DNA of 64,000 bases from positions 4,725,001-4,789,000 of the forward strand of contig CP102593.1 in NCBI GenBank assembly GCA_025666215.1. The letters run 5' to 3'. The first letter of the stretch is position 1; each line of letters starts with the position of its first letter. The notes below the pieces were generated by a model. It worked only from the letters and a program-made list of their open reading frames with translations. It ran no database searches and was not told the origin of the DNA. A program made the position numbers and the translations under genes. This DNA is from Xanthomonas campestris pv. phormiicola (GTDB taxonomy: Bacteria > Pseudomonadota > Gammaproteobacteria > Xanthomonadales > Xanthomonadaceae). This document shows, one piece after another, positions 18,660 to 27,568 of the stretch.

Positions 18660-18811
18660 CGTTTCCGTCGCGGGCGGCGCCTCGGCCGCCGCTGCATTGC
18701 GTGGCGCCTGCCATGCATGCGCAGTCCGCCGCGCTCCCATCTGCAAGACGCCATGCGGCCGACGCCGGCGGCGATCGCCCCGGCAGAAAAGCACATCGAC
18801 AAGGGGACATC

Positions 18812-19282
18812 ATGAAGAACGGATGGAGCGCGCCCGCGTTGGCGAGCGTGATGCTGGTGGCCGGGGGCTCGACCAATAGCGTGGTGCGCCAGAGCTACAA
18901 GGCCGCGGCGCCGGAAACCTACTGGTACCAGGTCAAAGGCAGCGAAGACAGCGGCGCCGAAAGCCTGGGCATGTTCCAGCGCCAGCTCGACGACAAACGG
19001 GACGCGGCGCATCTGCGCGGCGCCGAGGGCAGTGCCGACGCGCGCAAGATGACGATCACCATCGACCATTCCTACATGCACAGCAACGGTGCGCGTTTCT
19101 GGGCCGGCATCATGGCCGGGCGCGACAAGATCAAGAGCAGGGTCGAGGTCGCCGGTGCAGATGGCAAGACCGCGGCGCGTTTCGATGTCGCGTCGACCAA
19201 TACCGGCGCCTGGGGCACGTCCGACGGCCTGGTCGGCCGCCGCGCCGAAGAAATCGTCGAACGGCTCAAGCAGCTGCATTAG
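18812..19282 (+). CDS. Envelope protein resembling a lipoprotein that lost its lipobox cysteine
   Basis: A 156-residue protein with an N-terminal export-like segment (WSAPALASVMLVAGGSTNS). The place where a lipobox would have LAGC reads VAGG, so a single T-to-G change in the codon would have removed the acylated cysteine. The mature part (MTITIDHSYMHSNGARFWAGIMAGRDKI, then VEVAGADGKTAARF) looks like the DUF4410 type of cell-surface protein. AAGGGG lies in a good position before ATG 18812. It may be inner-membrane anchored or exported rather than lipidated. Confidence 0.6.
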   Translation: MKNGWSAPALASVMLVAGGSTNSVVRQSYKAAAPETYWYQVKGSEDSGAESLGMFQRQLDDKRDAAHLRGAEGSADARKMTITIDHSYMHSNGARFWAGIMAGRDKIKSRVEVAGADGKTAARFDVASTNTGAWGTSDGLVGRRAEEIVERLKQLH

Positions 19283-19390
19283 GCATGAGCGCTGGCGATC
19301 GCCGTTGTGCCGACGACGCAACTGGCGTTCTCCGCGCGCGATGACCGTGCCAGGACATGCACCGCGCAGGTATTGGAAGCCAGCGCAGCG

Positions 19391-19460
19391 TTGTGGGAGC
19401 GACTTCAGTCGCGACAGGCTTTATCGGTAACGCCCGTCGCGACTGAAGTCGCTCCCACAA
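19391..19460. repeat. Paired REP element (BIME-like) with a perfect 25-bp inverted repeat
   Basis: Arms 19391-19415 and 19436-19460 are exact reverse complements, each holding GTGGGAGCGACTTCAGTCGC, with a 20-base loop between. Each arm is itself partly palindromic. It lies between the 3' ends of two converging genes (19282 and 19561), where it may limit read-through. Confidence 0.75.
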
Positions 19461-19560
19461 GGGGCGCATGCCTGCAGATCGACAAGAGCATCGGCTCCGG
19501 AACGCGCCTCTGCAGCTGGCTCAACGTGTCGCGCGCGCATCTCGCCGCGGTGCCGTGCGC

Positions 19561-21654
19561 CTACTCCAGCGTCACCCGCAGGTCACGATTGGCCGTGGCC
19601 TGGTTGCCGCTGTAGTCGCTGGCGGTGATGCGGATCAGGTAGGCGCCCGCGGGAAGCGCGCTCGGCTGCCATCGTCCTTCGGCGATGCGGCCGTCGCGCA
19701 CGGTGTTGGTCACCAGGTAGCGGAAGCGGGTCGTGGCGCTGCCGTGCACGGTGATGCCGCTGTCGGCGGCGTACGCCACCTTCACCGCATCGGCATCGGC
19801 GGGCATGCGGTCGAACTGGATGCTCGGCTGCGCCGGCGCGGCACCGGGCAGCGGCCGGCCTTGCGCATCAAGCACTTCGTAGCCCAGCGCATACAGACCC
19901 AGGCGCCGGCGCGGCAGGTTGCGGTCCACCTGGTCCCAGGCCTCCACCACGATCTGCACGCCGCCGTTGCCGCGCGCCACCCGCACCCGTCCTTGCGTCG
20001 CCGGCAGCGCCTGGCCGTTGCCGTCGAACAGGTCGATGCGCTGGATCTGCGGCGGGGAGTGATCGGCATAGTCGCGGAAGCCGAGCAGCACCGCATTGCG
20101 TTCGAAGCCGCTGGCGCCGACGCTCAAATGCACATGCGCCATCGCGTTGATCGTGCCCAGCGCGTCGCCGGCGGCGAAGCGGGTGCCGCGCAGCACGCGC
20201 ACCCGTTCCGGCGCGCCGCTGTCGTCGGCGAGCAGGTGGAAGCGCTGCGGGTCCAGCGGCGCGCCCTGCGCGGTGCGGCCCACGCGCATGTGGATGTAGC
20301 CGAGCTGGTCCAGCGCCAGGCCTTCGCCGGGCTTGCCCAGCGCCCAGGTCGCGCCGGGGCTGGCGACCTTGGCATCGGCGATGGCGTAGACCGTCTGCCC
20401 GACATCGCCGCGGATATCCAGGCCCGCATGCAGATGGTCGCGGCTCTCGCCCTGGTAGTTGCCGCGCACCTCGCCGAGCGTGCCGACCACCTCGTGCCAG
20501 CCGTCCTGCGGGCGCAGCGGCCAGCGGCCGTGGGTGACCGGCAGCGGTTGTGCGGCGGCGGGACCGATCACCACGGGCGCGGCCGCGGCGGCGGCCTGCG
20601 GCGTGGTCGGCAGCAGCCGGTGCACCCGCGCGCTGCCCGCATCGGTGACATAGACCGCGCCGTCCGCGGCCACGGTCACGCCGGCCGGACGCGCCAGGCG
20701 GGTGTCGCTGCGCTCGCCGGACAGCACCAGCACGTGCCCGGTCGAGGTGACCTGCAGCACGCGGCCGTCGTCGCTGCCGACGTAGCCGTGGCCGTCGAAG
20801 GTCAGCCCCAGGCTCAGCGGCCGCGCCAGCGGCGACGCCTCGCTGGCGCCGGCCAGGGTGACCACCCGCCCGTCCGGCAGCAGCTGGCGGATCGCGTCGT
20901 TGCGCAGGTCGGCGATCCACAGCACGCCGGCGCGATCCACTTTCAGGTCGGTCGGCGTATCGAAGCGCGCTTCGGCGCCCATGCCATCGGCATAGCCGGG
21001 GCGTTCGCCGCCGGCGAGCGTGCGCACCTGGCCGTCGCGCTCGATCACGCGGATGCGGTCGTTGTAGGTGTCGGCGACGTAGACGCGCCCCTGCGCATCG
21101 ACCGCCACGCCCATCGGGCCGTTGAAGCGCGCCTGCGCGGCCGGGCCATCGCGGAAACCGGCCGTGCCGTCGCCGGCCAGCGTCGTCACCACGCCCTGTG
21201 CGCTGAGCTTGCGGATCGCATGGTTGCCGGTATCGGCGATGTACAGCGTGCCCGCCGCGTCCACGGCGATGCCCGATGGTGTGGCGAAGCGCGCCGCACT
21301 GGCGATGCCGTCGGCGAAGCCTTCGGCGCCGCCGGCAACGGTGGCGACCGTGCCGTCGCGGCCGATGCGGCGAATGCGGTTGTTGTCGCCGGCATCGGCC
21401 ACGTACAGCACGCCATGCGCATCGACCGCGATGCCGTAGGGATCGGCGAAGCGTGCGTGCGCCGCGGCGCCGTCGGCCAGGCCGCGCACGCCGTCGCCGG
21501 CCACCCACTGCAGCTGCGCCAGCCAGCCCAGCGGCGTCGGCGCGGGCACGTTGGTCGCACGCACTGCGATGTGCGAACGCTCGCTACGCCACCACGCGAA
21601 CACCGCGAGCGATAGCAACGCCAGCAACAGCAGCCATACCCCGGTCTTTCTCAT
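19561..21654 (-). CDS. Membrane-anchored NHL-repeat protein with an M23 (LytM) domain
   Basis: A 697-residue envelope protein. One N-terminal membrane segment (about 6-24) is followed by at least five NHL beta-propeller repeats (about 40-330; units such as YGIAVDAHGVLYVADAGDNN and MGVAVDAQGRVYVADTYND). Then comes an M23-peptidase-like domain with HAGLDIRGDVGQ giving an HxxxD pair and HVH as the HxH pair, so the zinc ligands of LytM enzymes appear to be kept. The C-terminal part contains an Ig-like region (PSALPAGAYLIRITASDYSGNQA). It may act on peptidoglycan while the propeller binds a partner. The start at 21654 is chosen because the membrane segment begins right after it. Confidence 0.75.
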   Translation of the reverse strand: MRKTGVWLLLLALLSLAVFAWWRSERSHIAVRATNVPAPTPLGWLAQLQWVAGDGVRGLADGAAAHARFADPYGIAVDAHGVLYVADAGDNNRIRRIGRDGTVATVAGGAEGFADGIASAARFATPSGIAVDAAGTLYIADTGNHAIRKLSAQGVVTTLAGDGTAGFRDGPAAQARFNGPMGVAVDAQGRVYVADTYNDRIRVIERDGQVRTLAGGERPGYADGMGAEARFDTPTDLKVDRAGVLWIADLRNDAIRQLLPDGRVVTLAGASEASPLARPLSLGLTFDGHGYVGSDDGRVLQVTSTGHVLVLSGERSDTRLARPAGVTVAADGAVYVTDAGSARVHRLLPTTPQAAAAAAPVVIGPAAAQPLPVTHGRWPLRPQDGWHEVVGTLGEVRGNYQGESRDHLHAGLDIRGDVGQTVYAIADAKVASPGATWALGKPGEGLALDQLGYIHMRVGRTAQGAPLDPQRFHLLADDSGAPERVRVLRGTRFAAGDALGTINAMAHVHLSVGASGFERNAVLLGFRDYADHSPPQIQRIDLFDGNGQALPATQGRVRVARGNGGVQIVVEAWDQVDRNLPRRRLGLYALGYEVLDAQGRPLPGAAPAQPSIQFDRMPADADAVKVAYAADSGITVHGSATTRFRYLVTNTVRDGRIAEGRWQPSALPAGAYLIRITASDYSGNQATANRDLRVTLE

Positions 21655-21745
21655 GCCCTGCCCGTGCGACGAATGGTCAGGCACCTTAGACAAAGCCCGC
21701 GGCGCAGGGAAGCGCTTGCGTTCGTGGCAGCCAGCACCCGACGCC

Positions 21746-22296
21746 CTAAGCGACCGCGCCTGCGAAATCGATGAACGCCACCGGCACCTGCGCGGTCAGC
21801 CAGACGCCGTGTCGGCGCGATGGAACGCATGCCCGGCCGCGGCCATGGCCTGCGCGCGCACCGTCAGCAACACGGCCCGTCCATGGCGCTGCCCGACCTG
21901 CAACGCCGTGTCCGCCGACACCGACAGGTGCACGTGCTGGCGCTGGCCCGGCAGCAACCCGTCGCGGCCGATCGCGTCCAAAAAGCGGGTCGCAGTGCCG
22001 TGGTACAGCTGCGGCGGCGGCTCCACGGATGCAAGGTCCAGGTCCACCGGCAGCGAATGCCCCTGGTTGGCGCGGATGCGCAGGCCATCGGCACCGATCG
22101 CGAAACGCTGGTTGTCGCTGTGCGCCACCACCCGCTGCAGTTGCGCGCGGGTCAGCCGATGGGTGGGCTGGGCAAGCCGCAGCAGCGCATCGATCGGCGC
22201 CCACCCCTGCGCATCGAGCTGCAATCCGATCGCCTGCGGCTGGTGCCGCAGCACCCAGCTCAGGAACCTGCTAGCGGTCTCGTCGGAACCTTCCAT
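21746..22296 (-). pseudogene. kptA: RNA 2'-phosphotransferase (KptA/Tpt1 family), frameshifted near the 3' end
   Basis: The family transfers an internal 2'-phosphate from RNA to NAD. The frame from ATG 22296 (GAGG eight bases before) reads [51 protein letters not shown] and [20 protein letters not shown], all family motifs. Near 21817 the frame shifts: in frame it ends in ADTASG, whereas the expected C-terminus ([15 protein letters not shown]) lies in the next frame down to 21746. One missing base in GACACGGC would explain it. The product lacks the last 20 or so residues, so it may be inactive; a sequencing error is possible. Confidence 0.75.
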
Positions 22297-22350
22297 CGCA
22301 GCGGCCTCGGCATGCACTCGGGCCGGGCACGATAGAGCACGCCGGCGCGA

Positions 22351-23250
22351 TCAGCCACTCAGGCCGAGCTGTTCGGCCAGGTCGTGGCGCGGCGAACGGC
22401 CGTACAGGCGGCTGTATTCGCGGCTGAACTGCGACGGACTCTGATAGCCGACGCGATAGCCGGCCGAGCCCACGTCCATCCGCTCCACCACCATCAGCCG
22501 CCGCGCCTCGCGCAGGCGCAGCTGCTTCTGGTATTGCAGCGGGGTCATCGCGGTCACCGCGTTGAAATGGTGGTGCAGCGAAGACGCGCTCATGTTCACC
22601 TGTCGCGCCAGGTCCTCGATCCGTATCGGTTCGGCGTAGTGCTGGCGCAACCACGCGATCGCCTTGGCGATGCGGTTGCTGGGGCTGTCCTCCTGCGCGA
22701 TGCGCAGCAGGTTCGGTCCGCACGGGCCGGTCAGCAGGCGATACAGGATTTCCTGCTCGATCAGCGGCGCCATCGCGGCGATATCGTCGGGCCGTTCGAG
22801 CAGCTTGAGCATGCGCAGGGTCGCGTCCAGCAACTCCGGGCCGGCCGTATTGACCGACACGCCACGCACGCAATCGGCGCTGGCCTGCGCCGGCAGCGGA
22901 ATGCGTTCGAGCAGGTCGCGCAGCCGGTCCGGGCGGATCGCCATGCCCATGCCCAGCAGCGGCTGCTCCGGGCTGGCCTGGGTGATCCGCGACACCACCG
23001 GCAGGTCCAGCGCCACCAGCAGATAGGTGCCGACGCCGTAGCGGTATTCCTCCGTGCCCAGGCTCAGGCACTTCTCGCCCTGCACCACCAGCGCGAAGCA
23101 CGGCCATTGCGCGGTATGCGTCTTGGGCGACGGTGCGGTACGGTGCGAACAGAACAGGCCCTCGATGGCCGTGTCGCCATCGCCGTCGGGGACGGCCAAT
23201 CGGGCAACCAGGGCGGCCATTTCTTGATAGCAGTCGGCAAGCGCGGTCAT
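22351..23250 (-). CDS. AraC-family transcriptional regulator
   Basis: DNA-binding activator of 299 residues. The N-terminal half is the AraC_N cupin-like sensor (TAPSPKTHTAQWPCFALVVQGEK, then YGVGTYLLVALDLPVVSRI), and the C-terminal part is the HTH_18 domain (about 195-290) with IEDLARQVNMSASSLHHHFNAV and VGYQSPSQFSREYSRLYGRSP. This is the subtype often found next to short-chain dehydrogenases or small oxidative enzymes. It is divergent from the small gene at 23552, a likely target. Confidence 0.88.
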   Translation of the reverse strand: MTALADCYQEMAALVARLAVPDGDGDTAIEGLFCSHRTAPSPKTHTAQWPCFALVVQGEKCLSLGTEEYRYGVGTYLLVALDLPVVSRITQASPEQPLLGMGMAIRPDRLRDLLERIPLPAQASADCVRGVSVNTAGPELLDATLRMLKLLERPDDIAAMAPLIEQEILYRLLTGPCGPNLLRIAQEDSPSNRIAKAIAWLRQHYAEPIRIEDLARQVNMSASSLHHHFNAVTAMTPLQYQKQLRLREARRLMVVERMDVGSAGYRVGYQSPSQFSREYSRLYGRSPRHDLAEQLGLSG

Positions 23251-23439
23251 CGGCGTAAGGCGCGGTGGCGGGAGATGGGGAGAGCGACAGCTTGCCTGAT
23301 GCTGCGACGGTGCGGTCGCGGCTGCGACACGGTTTGCAGGATCGGACAAGAATTCCGCGGGATCGCGATAACGCGCCACGGCACCGCGCTCGCATCCTGT
23401 GCAGGCCGGATCCCCCGCCGCGTCTACCGGAGTGCTCCC

Positions 23440-23547
23440 ATGCCCATCCTGCTTCCCTCCTCCCCCACCTGCACGCCGAGCGCCGCCGCCACGCCCTGCC
23501 GCGCCCTTTCCCACCACTGTGCCGCGCCGCGCAAAGCGCAGGGCTGA
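23440..23547 (+). CDS. Possible 35-residue leader peptide
   Basis: ATG 23440 is preceded at good distance by CCGGAG and opens a 35-codon frame (MPILLPSSPTCTP and so on) that stops five bases before the next gene's ATG. It has no recognisable domain and a composition rich in Ala, Pro and Cys. It could be a translated leader coupled to the gene at 23552, or a chance frame. Confidence 0.25.
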   Translation: MPILLPSSPTCTPSAAATPCRALSHHCAAPRKAQG

Positions 23548-23551
23548 GCCG

Positions 23552-23911
23552 ATGCAAGCGCATAGCGAAGCCCTGGAAATCACCACCTTCCGCCTGCAGG
23601 ACTGCACCTGGCGCACCTTCCTGCGCGCCAACGCCGAGGTCGATGCCTGGCTGCAAGGCCAGCCCGGCTTCCGCTCGCGGCGCATCGCGCGGCGCCGCGA
23701 CGGCACCGTGGTCGACATGCTGCTGTGGGACAGCGTGGCGCACGGCACCGCCTCGGCGCGGCGGCTGATGCGCGACCTGCAAGGCGCCGCGATCCATGCA
23801 CTGATCGATCCGGACACGGTGTCCTGGGACATCGCGCCGGTGCAGCACGTCAGCGGCGAAGAGCGCAGCGACAGCGAGGCGGACGTCGAAGCGGACAGCC
23901 TCGCCGCTTAG
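23552..23911 (+). CDS. Small alpha/beta protein of unknown function
   Basis: A 119-residue protein beginning MQAHSEALEITTFRLQDC. The segment up to about 80 (VDAWLQGQPGFRSRRIARRRDGTVVDMLLWDS) resembles the dimeric alpha-beta barrel fold of antibiotic-biosynthesis-monooxygenase-type proteins, where a helix follows FL.AN.EV and the strand is rich in Arg. This is a weak structural impression. The C-terminus is acidic. It is divergent from the AraC regulator, with 300 bases between starts, and is probably controlled by it. Confidence 0.6.
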   Translation: MQAHSEALEITTFRLQDCTWRTFLRANAEVDAWLQGQPGFRSRRIARRRDGTVVDMLLWDSVAHGTASARRLMRDLQGAAIHALIDPDTVSWDIAPVQHVSGEERSDSEADVEADSLAA

Positions 23912-23942
23912 GGACGGCGACCGCCGACGGCCGCCGCCGCGC

Positions 23943-24854
23943 TCACACCCAGCCGCGGCGGCGGAACCACGCCAGCGGCAACACCACGCTCAGCGCGATC
24001 ACGCCCAGCGCCCAGTAGTAGGCGTCGTGCCACTTGAGCTCGGGCATGTGCGCGAAGTTCATGCCCCAGATGCCGACCAGCACGGTCGGCGGAATGCCCA
24101 CCACCGACGCCACCGCCATCACCTTCATCACGTTGTTCTGGTCCATGTTGATCATGCCCAGCACGCTGTCGAGCAGGAACTCGACACGGTCGTCCAGGTG
24201 CTGCTCGAACTCGCCCAGGGTGACCAGGTCCTTGTGCAGCAGACCGATGCGCTTGGCCGCATCGGCGCCGAACCAGTCCGGCGCGGCGCCGTCCAGGTAG
24301 GTGGCCAGGCGCAACAGGCCCTGCCCCGCGTTGTGCATGCCGCCCAGCCGCCGGCCCATGCCGCCGACCGCGTGCAGCATCCGCTCCAGATCGCGCGAGG
24401 TGTGCGGTTCGTCGAACGCCATCCGGGTGGTTTCGGTGATCTCCGCTTCCAGGGCTTCCAGCCGGTCGGCCAGGCGGCCGACCACCTGATCGAGCAGGCG
24501 CAGCAGCAGATCGTCGCTGCTCCGGCACGGGCTCTTTTCCAGTTGCGCGGCCACCGCCTCCAGCGAGCCCATGCGCTGCTCGCGCTGGGTCACCAGCATC
24601 CGCGGCGACAACGCAAACCCCAGCGGCGCGGTCGGGCCGTCGTCGTCCTGGAAGCGCGGCACATTGAGGAACAGCACATCGCCCTCGATGCGGACCCGGC
24701 TGCTGAACTCGATCTCGCCGATCGCCGCCCGCGTGGGCAGCGCAAAACCCACGCGCTGGTCGGCCTCGGCCAGTTCCTCGCGGCTGGGCTGGCACAGGTC
24801 CACCCAGCAGAACGGTTGCGCGGAGGTTCCGGCAATGCGGTGGATCGTGATCAT
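23943..24854 (-). CDS. CorA-family metal ion transporter
   Basis: Inner-membrane divalent-cation channel of the CorA/ZntB family, 303 residues. The long cytoplasmic N-terminal domain (1-240) has the family helices (LLDQVVGRLADRLEALEAEI and LDDRVEFLLDSVLGMINMDQN), followed by two membrane helices. The selectivity motif is GMNF after TM1 (GIWGMNFAHMPEL, about 264-272). Relatives carry Mg, Co or Zn; the metal cannot be told here. Monocistronic. Confidence 0.85.
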   Translation of the reverse strand: MITIHRIAGTSAQPFCWVDLCQPSREELAEADQRVGFALPTRAAIGEIEFSSRVRIEGDVLFLNVPRFQDDDGPTAPLGFALSPRMLVTQREQRMGSLEAVAAQLEKSPCRSSDDLLLRLLDQVVGRLADRLEALEAEITETTRMAFDEPHTSRDLERMLHAVGGMGRRLGGMHNAGQGLLRLATYLDGAAPDWFGADAAKRIGLLHKDLVTLGEFEQHLDDRVEFLLDSVLGMINMDQNNVMKVMAVASVVGIPPTVLVGIWGMNFAHMPELKWHDAYYWALGVIALSVVLPLAWFRRRGWV

Positions 24855-25011
24855 CGGGATCGGCTCGATGGCGGGAGGGCGCGAGCATCCTCCGCCGCGG
24901 CTGAAGCGAACGTCAACAGCGCAGGCACGCGCCGCGGCCGCCAACGCCGCGACACCGCACCGAACGGCGCCATCGCCGCGCTACGGCCGGCCCTCGCCAC
25001 GCTGCCGCAAC

Positions 25012-26391
25012 TCAGGCGCGCACGCCACCGCGGCGCTTCAACGCATAGCCCACGCCCAGCAGCAGGAACCAGACCGGACTGGCCAGCAACGCCTGCCGGG
25101 TGTCGTCCTGCAGCGTCAGCAGCGCCAGCACGAAGGCGAAGAACGCCAGGCACACGTAGCACATGAGCACCCCGCCGGGCATCTTGAACGCCGAGGCCGC
25201 ATGCAGCTGCGGGCGCTTGCGCCGGTAGGCGATGTACGCGCACAGGATCAGCGACCAGACGAACATGAACAGCACCGCGGCCAGCGTGGTGACCAGGGTG
25301 AAGGCGGTGACCAGGTTCGGGATCAGGTACACCAGCAGCGTGCCGCCGAGCAGGCACGCGCAGGAGAACAGCAGCCCGCGCGCCGGCACCGCCGCGCGCG
25401 ACAGCCGGGCGAAACCGCGCGGCGCATGCCGCTCCTCGGCCAGGCCGTAGAGCATGCGGCTGGTGGAGAAGATGCCGCTGTTGGCCGAGGAGGTGGCCGA
25501 GGTCAGCACCACGAAATTGATCAGGCTGGCCGCGGCCGGTACCCCGGCCAGCACGAACAACTCCACGAACGGGCTCTTGCCCGGCACCACCTCGCGCCAC
25601 GGCGTCACCGCCATGATCGCGATCAGCGCCAGCACGTAGAACACCAGGATCCGCACCGGGATCGAATTGATCGCCTTGGGCAGGTTGCGCTGCGGGTCGG
25701 CGGTCTCCGCGGCGGTGGTGCCGACCAGCTCGATGCCGACGAAGGCGAACACCGCGATCTGGAAACCGGCGAAGAAGCCGCCGATGCCCATCGGGAACAT
25801 GCCGCCGTCGTTCCACAGATTGGCCAGCGCCGCCACATGCCCGGACGGCGACTGGAAGCCCCAGGCCACCAGCCCGGCGCCGGTGAGGATCAACGCGCAG
25901 ATGGCCACGATCTTGATCAGCGCGAACCAGAATTCCATTTCGCCGAACAGCTTCACCGTCACCAGGTTCAGGCTCAGCAGCAACAGCACGCACAGCATCG
26001 CCGGGATCCACGGCGCCAGGCCGGGGAACCAGAACTGCGCATAGGCGGCGATCGCGATCACGTCGGCGATGGCGGTGATGATCCAGCAGAACCAGTAGGT
26101 CCAGCCGCAGAAGAACCCGGCCCAGGGCCCGAGCAGGTCGGTGGAGAAGTCGATGAACGACTTGTACTCCAGGTTCGACAGCAGCAGCTCGCCCATCGCC
26201 CGCATCACGAAGAACAGCATCGCGCCGATGATCAGGTACACGAACAGGATCGACGGCCCGGCCAGGCTGATGGTCTTGCCCGAGCCCATGAACAGGCCGG
26301 TACCGATGGCGCCGCCGATCGCGATCAGCTGCAGGTGGCGGTTGGACAGGCTGCGCTTGAGATGGTCGGGCTGGGCGGACGGGTCGGACAT
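25012..26391 (-). CDS. cycA: D-serine/D-alanine/glycine transporter
   Basis: Inner-membrane proton symporter of the amino-acid-transporter (AAT) subgroup, 459 residues with 12 membrane segments. It follows E. coli CycA almost word for word in several places: NRHLQLIAIGGAIGTGLFMG, MRAMGELLLSNLEYKSF, FAGFQIAVFAFVGIELVGTT, SSANSGIFSTSRMLYGLA and LTLQDDTRQALL. It imports glycine, D-alanine, D-serine and related compounds. ATG 26391 was chosen; ATG 26403 adds four residues. Monocistronic. Confidence 0.92.
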   Translation of the reverse strand: MSDPSAQPDHLKRSLSNRHLQLIAIGGAIGTGLFMGSGKTISLAGPSILFVYLIIGAMLFFVMRAMGELLLSNLEYKSFIDFSTDLLGPWAGFFCGWTYWFCWIITAIADVIAIAAYAQFWFPGLAPWIPAMLCVLLLLSLNLVTVKLFGEMEFWFALIKIVAICALILTGAGLVAWGFQSPSGHVAALANLWNDGGMFPMGIGGFFAGFQIAVFAFVGIELVGTTAAETADPQRNLPKAINSIPVRILVFYVLALIAIMAVTPWREVVPGKSPFVELFVLAGVPAAASLINFVVLTSATSSANSGIFSTSRMLYGLAEERHAPRGFARLSRAAVPARGLLFSCACLLGGTLLVYLIPNLVTAFTLVTTLAAVLFMFVWSLILCAYIAYRRKRPQLHAASAFKMPGGVLMCYVCLAFFAFVLALLTLQDDTRQALLASPVWFLLLGVGYALKRRGGVRA

Positions 26392-26515
26392 GGGTGCGGC
26401 CATCGGCGGGGACGATCCGACAACATAGAAGATGCCACGCGCACGCGCCAGAGCGCTGCGCCCGCGTTGCGCGCGGAAATCGGCACAAGCCGCGCCACGC
26501 CCGGGCGCCGGCGCT

Positions 26516-27391
26516 TCAGACGATCTTGGTGCGGCGCCACCATTGCGTGACCTTTTCCTCGCGCACCAGGGTGAACAGCCCTGCGCCCAGGATCAGCGCG
26601 ATGCCGACCAGCATCGGCCAGTCCAGGTGGTCGTGGAACAGCCAGTAGCCGAAGCCGATCGCCCACAGCATCTGGCTGTACTGGGTCGGCGCCACCGCGC
26701 TGACCGGCGCCAGCCGCGACGAGTACATCAGGAAGATCGCCGCCAGCCCAGCGAGCAGGCCATAGCCGGCGAGCAGCACCCATTGCTGCCAGGTCGGCCA
26801 CACGAAGATCGGCAACATCAGCAGCGCGCCCATCAGCAACGGGCCGAGCACGCCGGCGCCGTACAGGGTCAGGCGCTTCTCGCCCGGCCCGGCCATGCGC
26901 AGGCTGATCACCGAGATCGCCCCGACCAGGCCGCAGACGATGGCCGCGACATGGCCCTCGCCCAGGTGCCGGAAGCCGGGCCGCAACACGATCAGCACGC
27001 CGATGAAGCCGACGATCACCGCCAGCCAGCGCCGCCAGCGCACCTCCTCCTTGAGCAGCAGCACCGACAGCACGGTGACGAAGATCGGCATCAGGAAAAT
27101 CAGCGCGAACGCCTCGGCCATCGGCAACAGCGTGAACGCGGTGACCGCCGACAGATTGCCGACCGCGCCGGTGAACGCGCGCAACAGCCAGATGCTGGGG
27201 CGCTGCGCCACCACCACCTCGCGCCAGCGGTCGCCGCGCTTCTTCAGGAACGGCAGCGCGGCGAGCATCAGCAACGCGCCGAAGAACACCACCTCGTACG
27301 CCGGCAGCGTGCCCTCCAGGCCCTTCACGAACGCATCGCTGATCGAATAGGCGGCATAGCAGGCGAAACCGAGCAGCACACCTTTGAGCAT
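26516..27391 (-). CDS. DMT-superfamily transporter (two EamA domains)
   Basis: Inner-membrane carrier of 291 residues with ten predicted helices in two EamA repeats (about 3-135 and 150-280). Landmarks are the N-terminal YSISDAFVKGLEG, the MPIFVTVLSVLLLKEEVRWRRWLAV segment before helix 5 and PTQYSQMLWAIGFGYWLFHD near the end. Relatives export metabolites such as amino acids or take up S-adenosylmethionine-like compounds; the substrate is not known. Monocistronic between cycA and a divergent methyltransferase gene. Confidence 0.82.
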   Translation of the reverse strand: MLKGVLLGFACYAAYSISDAFVKGLEGTLPAYEVVFFGALLMLAALPFLKKRGDRWREVVVAQRPSIWLLRAFTGAVGNLSAVTAFTLLPMAEAFALIFLMPIFVTVLSVLLLKEEVRWRRWLAVIVGFIGVLIVLRPGFRHLGEGHVAAIVCGLVGAISVISLRMAGPGEKRLTLYGAGVLGPLLMGALLMLPIFVWPTWQQWVLLAGYGLLAGLAAIFLMYSSRLAPVSAVAPTQYSQMLWAIGFGYWLFHDHLDWPMLVGIALILGAGLFTLVREEKVTQWWRRTKIV

Positions 27392-27568
27392 CGCGGATCC
27401 TGGCAGCTGGCGCCGCGAGCGGCGTCGGCCATTGGGGAGAGAGGACAACGCCATTATGCGGCGGCGCCGCCAGGGCCACCATGACAACGCGCCGCAGCCA
27501 GCACGCGCACGCGCCACGCGGCGCTGTGCGGACTGCGCCGTCGTTGCCCATGCGGCAGCAAGCGGCGT

